From Gammaproteobacteria bacterium (GTDB lineage Bacteria; Pseudomonadota; Gammaproteobacteria; Steroidobacterales; Steroidobacteraceae), in the NCBI GenBank assembly GCA_028293765.1, contig JAQGOG010000067.1, positions 27,236 through 91,235 of the forward strand: a stretch of DNA of 64,000 nucleotides, written 5' to 3'. Position 1 is the first letter of the stretch. Every line of letters begins with the position of its first letter. Of this stretch, positions 58,084 to 64,000 are shown piece after piece. The position numbers and the translations under genes are program-made. The notes below the pieces were generated by a model. The model was not told where the DNA came from and did no database searches. It worked only from the letters and a program-made list of their open reading frames with translations.

Positions 58084-59223
58084 TCAGCTCGTCCGCGGCC
58101 GCTCACTCACGCGAGCTTTGACGTCGAAAGTACGCTTGCCCCTCAAGACCTTGATTGGCAACACCGAGCCGGGCTTCTCGCTGGCGATGCGTGCGAGCGC
58201 GTCTTGCGCGCTGTGCAACGTGGCGCCGCCTATGGAAAGCACTATGTCGCCGGGTTGCAGGCCGGCCTGTTGGGCGGGGCTGCCGACGTAGAGGTTGGCG
58301 ATGAGTACGCCTCCCTGGGAGAGGCCGAGTTGTGCGGCCTGCTCGTCGGAGACGTCTTCCGGGACTATGCCGATCCAACCGCGGATGACCCGGCCGTGGG
58401 CGATGATGTCGCCCAGTACGCCGCGGACCATGTTGACCGGGATCGCGAAGCCGATGCCTTCGACGCCGAGATTCTTGGCGACGATCGCCGTGTTGATGCC
58501 GATGAGAGCACCGCTCGAGTCGACGAGAGCGCCGCCCGAATTGCCGAAGTTGATCGGCGCGTCCGTCTGGATGAAGTCCTCGAGAGGGGCGATGCCCAGC
58601 TGTTGGCGGCTGGTTGCACTCACGATGCCATGCGTCACCGTCTGCGACAGGCCGATGGGGTTGCCGATCGCGAGTACGACGTCCCCGACCTTGAGTTGGT
58701 CCGAGCGCCCGAAGGAGGCGATCGGCAGAGGCTTCAGATCGACCTTCAGGACGGCGAGGTCCGTGTCCGGATCGCGGCCAACGATGTGCGCGTCAGCAAC
58801 TCGTCCGTCGGCGAGCTGTACCCGCACGGTGTCGGCGTTCGCGATGACATGGTGATTCGTCACGATGTGGCCGCTCTCATCGACGATCACCCCCGAGCCC
58901 AGGCTGCGCTCGATACGCTGTCTGTAACGCGGCAAAAAATCCCCGAACAGCTCCCCCAGCGAGGACGGCGCGACCCGCTCGGTCACCAGCCGGGCGGTGT
59001 AGACGTTCACCACGGCGGGAGCGGCGCGCTCGACAGCCGCGGAATAGGTCACTCTTGCCGGCGCGGGCAGTGCGGGGGACGACACGGCGGGCAGAGGCAG
59101 TGCCGGGCCTGCCCCCCGCCGGATCAGGTCTGGACGCAGTGCCACGATCAGGAAAGCGAGCGCCAGGCCTCCTACCACTGATCCGAGCACGAACGTAAGT
59201 CCGCGACCCAAGCGTTCCAGCAT
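58084..59223 (-). CDS. degS: DegS/AlgW-type periplasmic serine protease
   Basis: Membrane-anchored HtrA protease that senses misfolded outer-membrane proteins and starts the sigma-E cascade by cutting RseA. 379 residues: one N-terminal helix (~10-30), trypsin domain with His in IVTNHHVIANAD, Asp in RDPDTDLAVLKVD and Ser in INFGNSGGALVDSSG, then a single PDZ domain (VLIANLYVGSPAQQAGLQPGD). One PDZ plus an anchor fits DegS rather than DegP. ATG 59223 follows GGAG at good spacing. It converges with pgl and is divergent from petABC. Confidence 0.93.
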   Translation of the reverse strand: MLERLGRGLTFVLGSVVGGLALAFLIVALRPDLIRRGAGPALPLPAVSSPALPAPARVTYSAAVERAAPAVVNVYTARLVTERVAPSSLGELFGDFLPRYRQRIERSLGSGVIVDESGHIVTNHHVIANADTVRVQLADGRVADAHIVGRDPDTDLAVLKVDLKPLPIASFGRSDQLKVGDVVLAIGNPIGLSQTVTHGIVSATSRQQLGIAPLEDFIQTDAPINFGNSGGALVDSSGALIGINTAIVAKNLGVEGIGFAIPVNMVRGVLGDIIAHGRVIRGWIGIVPEDVSDEQAAQLGLSQGGVLIANLYVGSPAQQAGLQPGDIVLSIGGATLHSAQDALARIASEKPGSVLPIKVLRGKRTFDVKARVSERPRTS

Positions 59224-59304
59224 CGTTAAACTCCGCAGATTCGCGCGGGCGCTCGCTGGACTTTGGTTCCATGGCGCGCGCACGGATGGTGATGATCGTT
59301 TGTG

Positions 59305-59310
59305 TATAAT
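59305..59310 (+). promoter_or_regulatory. Possible -10 box for petABC
   Basis: Perfect TATAAT in the degS-petA gap, about 150 bp before petA. No clear -35 is seen at normal spacing. The remaining leader (to 59460) shows no gene. Confidence 0.35.
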
Positions 59311-59460
59311 GCGCCGCCCCCCCCGCAAGCCGGAAACTGCACAGCAACCCGGACGCTGTACCGCCCGCATCTATGTGTGCGCGGCGTGCGATGTGCTTGG
59401 GGCTGGCGGATTGATCGAGTGTGGGGCTGGTTAAGAGTGCGAAAGCGGGAGAGCCGTTCG

Positions 59461-60075
59461 ATGGCGGATAACGTAGTCGTCGCCGACGATGAAGTCGACC
59501 TGAGTCGACGCAAGTTTCTTACGAATGCCACGATAGCCACCGGGGCCGTGGGAGCAGTGTTCGTCGCGGTGCCGTTCATTGAATCATGGACTCCGTCGGA
59601 GCGGGCGCGTGCGCTCGGAGCCCCGACGGAGCTCGATGTTTCGAAGATCGAGCCGGGCCAGATGACGACCGTCGTTTGGCGCCGGCAGCCGATTTATGTC
59701 GTGCGGCGCACGCCGGAAATGGTGGCGCACCTGCAGGGCCACGATGCGGCATTGAAGGACCCCACGTCCGACAAGTCGGATCAGCCGCCCTACGCAAAGA
59801 ACGTATTGCGGGCGCGCAAGGCGGAGTACCTCGTGCTCATCGGCACGTGCACCCATCTGGGCTGCCTCCCGAAGCAGCGTTTTGAGGCGGGCAGCCCCGA
59901 GATGGGCCCCTCCTGGCCGGGTGGCTTCTTCTGCCCCTGCCACGGCTCGCGATTCGACCTCGCCGGCAGGGTCTTCGAAGGCTCGCCCGCGTCGGTGAAC
60001 CTGCGTGTGCCGCCTTATGAGTATCCGAACGAGCGCACCCTGCTCGTCGGCGCGGACGAGAAGGGAGCCGCCTGA
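59461..60075 (+). CDS. petA: Ubiquinol-cytochrome c reductase, Rieske iron-sulfur subunit
   Basis: Carries the 2Fe-2S cluster of the bc1 complex and transfers one electron from ubiquinol to cytochrome c1. 204 residues: a Tat-like twin-arginine (DLSRRKFLTNATIATG) with an uncleaved membrane helix, then the cluster-binding CTHLGC and CPCHGSRFD boxes. GGGAGA precedes the ATG. Its TGA overlaps the petB ATG (TGATG). Confidence 0.97.
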   Translation: MADNVVVADDEVDLSRRKFLTNATIATGAVGAVFVAVPFIESWTPSERARALGAPTELDVSKIEPGQMTTVVWRRQPIYVVRRTPEMVAHLQGHDAALKDPTSDKSDQPPYAKNVLRARKAEYLVLIGTCTHLGCLPKQRFEAGSPEMGPSWPGGFFCPCHGSRFDLAGRVFEGSPASVNLRVPPYEYPNERTLLVGADEKGAA

Positions 60076-61358
60076 TGGCCTCGAATAATGGACCGGCGGC
60101 CGGTGCGCCGCTCGCCGGCAACCTGCCGAAAAGAAAAGGCTTCATGGGCTGGCTGAACAAGCGCATGCCCGTGGACGAGTTCATCGCGGAGCAGTTGACC
60201 GGCTACTACGCGCCCAAGAACTTCAATATCTGGTACTTCTTCGGCTCACTCGCGCTGGTCGTGTTGGTGATGCAGCTGCTCACCGGCATCTTCCTTACAA
60301 TGTTCTACAAGCCGGGCGAGCTCACCTCGTTCGACTCGGTCGAATTCATCATGCGGGAGGTGAGCCACGGTTGGCTGATCCGCTACCTGCACTCGACCGG
60401 CGCGTCCGCGTTCTTCATCGTCGTCTACCTGCACATGTTCCGGGCGCTTCTGTACGGATCGTACAAGCCGCCGCGCGAACTGCTTTGGCTTCTGGGCATG
60501 CTCGTGTACCTGGCCCTCATGGCCGAGGCGTTCATGGGGTACGTGCTCCCCTGGGGCAACATGTCGTTCTGGGGTGCGCAGGTGATCGTGAACCTGTTCG
60601 GCACTATCCCCGCGATCGGGCCCCCACTCGTGGAATGGATCCGTGGTGACTACGGCATTGCCGACGCCACGCTGAACCGGTTCTTCGCTCTGCACGTCGT
60701 GGCACTCCCCTTGGGAATCCTGCTGCTCGTGATGCTGCATCTCGTTGCCTTGCGCACCACCGGATCGAACAATCCGGACGGCATCGAGATCAAGGAGAAG
60801 CTCGGCCCGAATGGCAAGCCTCTGGACGGCATTCCCTTCCATCCGTACTACACGGTGAAGGACGTTGTCGGTGTGGGCGTGTTCTTCATACTTTTCGCGA
60901 TCATCGTGTTCTTCGTGCCGACGTTCGGTGGCCTGTTCCTCGAGGGCCCCAATTTCGACCCGGCCAACCCGATGTCGACCCCGGAGCACATCGCCCCGGT
61001 GTGGTACTTCACTCCGTTCTACGCGATTTTGCGCGCGGTGCCGGACCAGCGACTGGGCGCTCTGCTCATGGGCCTCGCGGTGGTCTCGTTCTTCTTTCTG
61101 CCGTGGCTGGATAGATCGCCGGTCAAGTCGATGCGTTACCGGGGCTGGGTCTCGAAGACCATGCTGACGCTGTTCGCGGTCTCGTTCATAGCGCTCGGGT
61201 ATCTCGGGCTGCAGCCGGCGGAAGGCATCTATGTCCTCTGGGCGCGCATTTTCGGCGTGATTTACTTCCTCTATTTCTGGGCCATGCCGTTTTATTCACG
61301 GGCGAGCGTCGATCCCGTGAAACAGGTCCCCCAGAGAGTGGTGTTCAATGCGCACTAG
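60075..61358 (+). CDS. petB: Cytochrome b of the bc1 complex
   Basis: Di-haem membrane subunit with both quinone sites. 427 residues, about eight helices; haem-ligand His in RYLHSTGASAFF and VYLHMFRALLYGSYK, and in FFALHVVALP and MLHLVALR. The Qo-site motif normally written PEWY reads PVWY here (IAPVWYFTPFYAILRAVPDQ), a change seen in some proteobacterial enzymes. Its end overlaps the petC start. Confidence 0.98.
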   Translation: MASNNGPAAGAPLAGNLPKRKGFMGWLNKRMPVDEFIAEQLTGYYAPKNFNIWYFFGSLALVVLVMQLLTGIFLTMFYKPGELTSFDSVEFIMREVSHGWLIRYLHSTGASAFFIVVYLHMFRALLYGSYKPPRELLWLLGMLVYLALMAEAFMGYVLPWGNMSFWGAQVIVNLFGTIPAIGPPLVEWIRGDYGIADATLNRFFALHVVALPLGILLLVMLHLVALRTTGSNNPDGIEIKEKLGPNGKPLDGIPFHPYYTVKDVVGVGVFFILFAIIVFFVPTFGGLFLEGPNFDPANPMSTPEHIAPVWYFTPFYAILRAVPDQRLGALLMGLAVVSFFFLPWLDRSPVKSMRYRGWVSKTMLTLFAVSFIALGYLGLQPAEGIYVLWARIFGVIYFLYFWAMPFYSRASVDPVKQVPQRVVFNAH

Positions 61359-62184
61359 AATGTGGCGGCCGATGCCGATGCACGTCCTGCGACGCTCGTT
61401 GTTCGTAGTGGTCGGATGCGCCGTGCTGGCGACGGCCGGGTTCGTTCACGGTACCGCCTTTGCTGCAGAAGAGGCCGCCGGCGGGAAGCTGGGTGCCGAC
61501 TGGAAGACGCAGCACGCGGATACCGATGTCGCGAACAATGCCTCCCTGCAAAGGGGCGCCCGCAACTTCTCCAACTACTGTCTGGGGTGCCACTCCCTGA
61601 AGTACGAGCGCTGGTCCCGGATGGCACAGGATCTCGAGATCCCGGAGCCGCTGCTGCAGAAGGACCTGATGCCCCCTGGCGATAAGCCGGCGCAGTACAT
61701 TCTGACGAGTATGCCGGCGGCGGACGCGGAGGCCTGGTTCGGCAAGACGCCGCCCGACCTGTCGCTCATGGCGAGGGCACGGGGTAAGGACTACCTCTAC
61801 CAGTTCCTCACGACTTTCTACGTGGATCCCACGCGGCAGACCGGCGCGAATAACCTGAGGCTGCCGGCGACCGCGATGCCGCACGTGTTATCGGAGCTCG
61901 AGGGGCTGAAGCGGGCCGTCTACAAGAAGGAGGAGAAGCGGGGCGAGGACGGCAAGGTCATCACCGAGCAGGTCTTCGATCACTTCGAACAGATCGCTCC
62001 GGGCCGCCTGAGCACCGCGGATTACGCCAGTTTCGTGCGCGATACCGTCAACTTCCTGGATTATGTGGGCGAACCGACGCAGCAGGCGCGACGTGCGCTC
62101 GGTGTCTGGGTCGTGCTGTTCCTGCTCGTGTTCACCTGGCTGGCCTGGTTGATGAAAAAGGAATATTGGAAAGACGTTCATTGA
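61348..62184 (+). CDS. petC: Cytochrome c1
   Basis: Membrane-anchored c-type cytochrome that passes electrons from the Rieske protein to cytochrome c. 278 residues: a signal peptide (LFVVVGCAVLATAGFVHGTAFA), haem site CLGCHSLKYERW, and a C-terminal anchor (LGVWVVLFLLVFTWLAWLMKKEYW). ATG 61348 overlaps the petB stop by 11 bp; in-frame ATGs at 61360, 61372 and 61378 are also possible. It completes the petABC operon. Confidence 0.96.
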   Translation: MRTRMWRPMPMHVLRRSLFVVVGCAVLATAGFVHGTAFAAEEAAGGKLGADWKTQHADTDVANNASLQRGARNFSNYCLGCHSLKYERWSRMAQDLEIPEPLLQKDLMPPGDKPAQYILTSMPAADAEAWFGKTPPDLSLMARARGKDYLYQFLTTFYVDPTRQTGANNLRLPATAMPHVLSELEGLKRAVYKKEEKRGEDGKVITEQVFDHFEQIAPGRLSTADYASFVRDTVNFLDYVGEPTQQARRALGVWVVLFLLVFTWLAWLMKKEYWKDVH

Positions 62185-62271
62185 CCGGTAGCGCAGGAGG
62201 CAGCAGGCCAGACCGCCGCCAGCAGGAACGTTCGTCGGTCATCGGTGCACGCCGGTCAGATCGAGTGAAAT

Positions 62272-62299
62272 CGGCGACCGGCGACCGGCGACCGGCGAC
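62272..62299. repeat. 7-bp tandem repeat, four copies
   Basis: Four exact copies of CGGCGAC in a row. Too short and simple for a CRISPR; probably a slippage-prone microsatellite downstream of petC. Confidence 0.85.
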
Positions 62300-62372
62300 C
62301 GGGGTTCGCGTACGTCGCAAATCGTGACGCGCGAAATTGAGCCGCGCGATCCTCGGTGTATGCTCGACGAGG

Positions 62373-62431
62373 GTGAAAAATTTCCAGGAGCCGGTAGGCG
62401 AGCATTAGTCGGAACAGGCTCCTGGTTTCAC
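62373..62431. repeat. Hairpin containing dispersed repeat, copy B
   Basis: CCAGGAGCC (62384-62392) pairs with GGCTCCTGG (62417-62425), and outer GTGAAA / TTTCAC extends the stem past a 5-nt bulge. The right part (62394-62425) is the second copy of the ~31-bp repeat at 29917-29947. There is no T-tract, but it may stabilise or end the petABC transcript. Confidence 0.65.
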
Positions 62432-62489
62432 AGGTGGTCATCGGGGGCGTCTCAAGCGTCTCCACGGAACGGGTCGCGGGAGCGAGAAG

Positions 62490-63113
62490 TTGTCGAGCAG
62501 ACGATCCATCATGACGCTGTTCTCTGCGCCAAATGACCCCTGGAGTCATCGCACGCGCATCGTGTTGGCCGAAAAAGGGATCAGCATCGATATAGTGAGC
62601 GTCGACTCGGCGAAGTTTCCGGAAGACCTCCTCGACCTCAACCCGTATCACAGCGTGCCGACGCTGGTCGATCGCGACCTCGTGCTCTACGACTCGCGTG
62701 TCATCATCGAGTACCTCGATGAGCGTTTCCCGCATCCGCCGCTGATGCCTGTGGATCCCGTGACCCGAGCGCAGTTCCGCCTGGCGCTGTATCGGATCGA
62801 GCGCGACTGGTACAGCCTCGTGCAGCAGATCGAGCAGGAGCCTGACAAGAAGCAGACGGTGAAGCTGAAGAAGATTCTGCGGGACACGATTCTGCAGAGC
62901 ACTGAGCTGTTCAAGATCAAGCCGTACTTTCTGGCGGACGAGTTCTCTCTGGTCGATGCGACCATCGGGCCCGTGCTCTGGCGCCTGCCGTACTACGAGA
63001 TCGATCTGCCGCCGCAGGCGCAGCCGATCATCAAGTACGCGAGCCTCATCTTCTCACGACCGGCCTTCCGCGAAGCCCTGTCGGAGAAAGAGCAGGAGAT
63101 GCGGCTCCTGTAG
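62490..63113 (+). CDS. sspA: Stringent starvation protein A
   Basis: RNA-polymerase-associated protein of the glutathione-S-transferase fold that alters transcription in stationary phase. 207 residues: RRSIMTLFSAPNDPWSHRTRIVLAEKG and NPYHSVPTLVDRDLVLYDSRVIIEYLDERFPHPPLMPVDP (visible core YLDERFPHPPLMPVDP) are SspA signatures. The TTG at 62490 is preferred over ATG 62511: it keeps the RRSIMTLFS N-terminus seen in relatives and has GGGAGCGAGAAG just upstream. sspB follows after about 30 bp. Confidence 0.95.
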   Translation: MSSRRSIMTLFSAPNDPWSHRTRIVLAEKGISIDIVSVDSAKFPEDLLDLNPYHSVPTLVDRDLVLYDSRVIIEYLDERFPHPPLMPVDPVTRAQFRLALYRIERDWYSLVQQIEQEPDKKQTVKLKKILRDTILQSTELFKIKPYFLADEFSLVDATIGPVLWRLPYYEIDLPPQAQPIIKYASLIFSRPAFREALSEKEQEMRLL

Positions 63114-63142
63114 CCGTGACCCACGTCTATAGCTTATGAGAG

Positions 63143-63565
63143 ATGTCTGTAGACATGGCTAACGTCGCCCCGCCGCCCAAACGCCCGTACCTGTTACGGG
63201 CCATGCATCAGTGGATCAGCGACAGCGGCAACACGCCGCACGTGATCGTCGATGCCGAGCGTGCCGGTTCGGAGATACCGAAGGCTTACATCAAGGAAGG
63301 CAAGATCGTCCTCAACCTCAGCCCCAGCGCGACACAGCGGCTGAAGCTCGGAAACGACGATATCGAGTTCGATGCCCGCTTCGCGGGCGTCGTTCACCAC
63401 GTCCGGTTCCCCGTAAGCTCGGTAATGGGGATTTACGCGCGTGAGACGGGCGAAGGCATGGTGTTTTCGGACCAGGACCTCGGCCCCGAGCCGCCGCGCC
63501 CCACCCCGACCGAAGAAGGCACCCCCGCCCCCCGCGCCCGCCCGCAGCTAAAAGTCGTCAAGTAG
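63143..63565 (+). CDS. sspB: ClpXP protease specificity-enhancing factor SspB
   Basis: Adaptor that binds ssrA-tagged proteins and hands them to ClpXP. 140 residues: the N-terminal core KRPYLLRAMHQWISDSGNTPH, LNLSPSATQRLKLGND and the VRFPVSSVMGIYARETGEGM block fold as the SspB dimer. A Pro-rich linker leads to the C-terminal PQLKVVK, the ClpX-binding tail. ATG 63143 is listed; an ATG 12 nt later is possible. It is the last gene of the sspAB pair, convergent with rnpB. Confidence 0.96.
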   Translation: MSVDMANVAPPPKRPYLLRAMHQWISDSGNTPHVIVDAERAGSEIPKAYIKEGKIVLNLSPSATQRLKLGNDDIEFDARFAGVVHHVRFPVSSVMGIYARETGEGMVFSDQDLGPEPPRPTPTEEGTPAPRARPQLKVVK

Positions 63566-63713
63566 CCCACGCCCGCTCCGCACCCCCCCTGAGCTGACGT
63601 ACTCGCAGCTACGCGCCCCGGGCTACCGGACACGGGCCTCAGGCCCGGCCAAAAGCCTTCCCGCATGGCCGATCCGAGCTGCATCCAGCCCGAAAAGTCG
63701 CCGGCCTGCGTAA

Positions 63714-63873
63714 TGAAACGGCCGCAACGCCGTTTCAGCCAATGACCTCTGTTTTACCCAAAAGGCCCAATCGGCGCCGGCAAAAGCCGCGCCTTTTGCC
63801 CGGGGCGCGCAGCCGGCGTGGCGAAAACGCCCTAGATTGGCTGCTGCAACGGCCTACCGCCGTTGCAGCCAAT
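63714..63873. repeat. Composite intergenic repeat, copy 4
   Basis: Three hairpins in the gap between sspB and rnpB. 63714-63737: TGAAACGGC / GCCGTTTCA, then GCCAAT. 63779-63800: GGCAAAAG / CTTTTGCC around CCGCGC, identical over 22 nt to 16341-16362. 63843-63869: 11-bp arms GCTGCAACGGC / GCCGTTGCAGC, then CAAT completing GCCAAT. The preceding 63566-63713 holds no supported gene. Confidence 0.75.
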
Positions 63874-63876
63874 GAA

Positions 63877-64000
63877 GATGAGGAGTCGGCCTATAAGCCG
63901 GGTTCTGTCGAGGGCGATCATTCCTCTGGGATCCACGTCACCGTGAACCTCAAGCAGCCTACCCGGAAGCGCACGCGGATCGGCGCTGCTCTAAGACGTT
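63877..64000 (-). ncRNA. rnpB: RNase P RNA, 3' part (truncated by window edge)
   Basis: Catalytic RNA subunit of RNase P, which matures tRNA 5' ends. Read on the minus strand, GGGTAGGCTGCTTGAG and the terminal GACAGAACCCGGCTTATAGG are the universally conserved 3' segments of bacterial type-A RNase P RNA. Only about the last 120 nt are in the window; the 5' half lies to the right. The exact 3' end is set from the end of similarity and may be off by a few bases. Confidence 0.95.

Larger units (their letters stand above)
62185..62489. other. Intergenic stretch between petC and sspA with repeats, no gene
   Basis: 305 bp without a supported gene. It contains a 7-bp tandem repeat (62272-62299) and a long hairpin overlapping a dispersed repeat (62373-62431), listed separately. 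The sspA promoter should lie in its right half, but no convincing pair of hexamers is seen. Confidence 0.6.

Noticed and set aside
62272..62299. Possible CRISPR array
   Set aside because: Units are 7 bp with no spacers; it is a simple tandem repeat.

Overview
The window is a GC-rich chromosomal segment of a Gram-negative gammaproteobacterium. It carries LPS transport and Kdo genes, a Rieske/cytochrome bc1 operon followed by sspAB, sigma-54 with hpf and rapZ, glnE, tolC, and a DegS-type protease. Gene orders such as pcm-tolC-waaA, kdsD-kdsC-lptC-lptA-lptB-rpoN-hpf, ibaG-murA and petABC-sspAB are typical of that class. The PPi-type phosphofructokinase paired with a proton-pumping pyrophosphatase, and the M19, TraB/GumN and penicillin-acylase genes, suggest a Xanthomonadales/Steroidobacterales/Nevskiales-like lineage. 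That placement is an inference, not a match. Nearly all of the window is ordinary core genome: I see no prophage, transposase, CRISPR array or tRNA.

Layout. 0-6.3 kb: 3' part of groEL with a strong terminator, a lipoprotein with a possible beta-helix tail, glnE, and a small zinc-finger protein. 6.4-15 kb: a PAS-GGDEF-EAL protein, then pcm, tolC, waaA and kdkA, a family-9 glycosyltransferase and a DUF6165 protein (envelope and LPS core). 15-24 kb: a structured region with small genes, a stand-alone receiver, hppA, PPi-dependent pfp, an adenylate kinase with a histone-like tail, a hybrid histidine kinase, and rnd. 24-34 kb: a membrane protein, mpl, a Lon-substrate-binding-domain protein, an unusual M19 peptidase homologue, three more glycosyltransferases, a CPBP protease, a TraB/GumN protein and a cAMP-phosphodiesterase-like protein. 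34.7-42.9 kb: tkt-gap-pgk-pyk and a penicillin acylase. 42.9-46.2 kb: a MoxR / VWA / patatin operon. 46.3-53 kb (minus strand): kdsD-kdsC-lptC-lptA-lptB-rpoN-hpf-rapZ. 53-58 kb: ibaG-murA and gnd-zwf-pgl. 58-64 kb: degS, petABC, sspAB and the 3' end of rnpB.

Themes. Lower glycolysis, the transketolase step and the oxidative pentose-phosphate pathway are present, and PPi metabolism is concentrated in hppA-pfp. LPS Kdo and inner-core functions sit in three places: kdsD/kdsC/lptCAB, waaA-kdkA-GT9, and GT2-GT4-GT9.

Less routine observations. (i) A composite intergenic repeat occurs at four loci. Each locus combines a hairpin with an AAAAG-CCRCGC-CTTTT core and one or more hairpins followed directly by GCCAAT or a close variant. 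(ii) Adenylate kinase carries a lysine/alanine-rich tail of about 137 residues. (iii) The M19 homologue lacks the family's HxD and Glu metal ligands. (iv) A 12-bp inverted repeat encloses a possible 38-codon ORF and ends just before a small gene. (v) In-frame 15-bp tandem repeats lie in kdsC.
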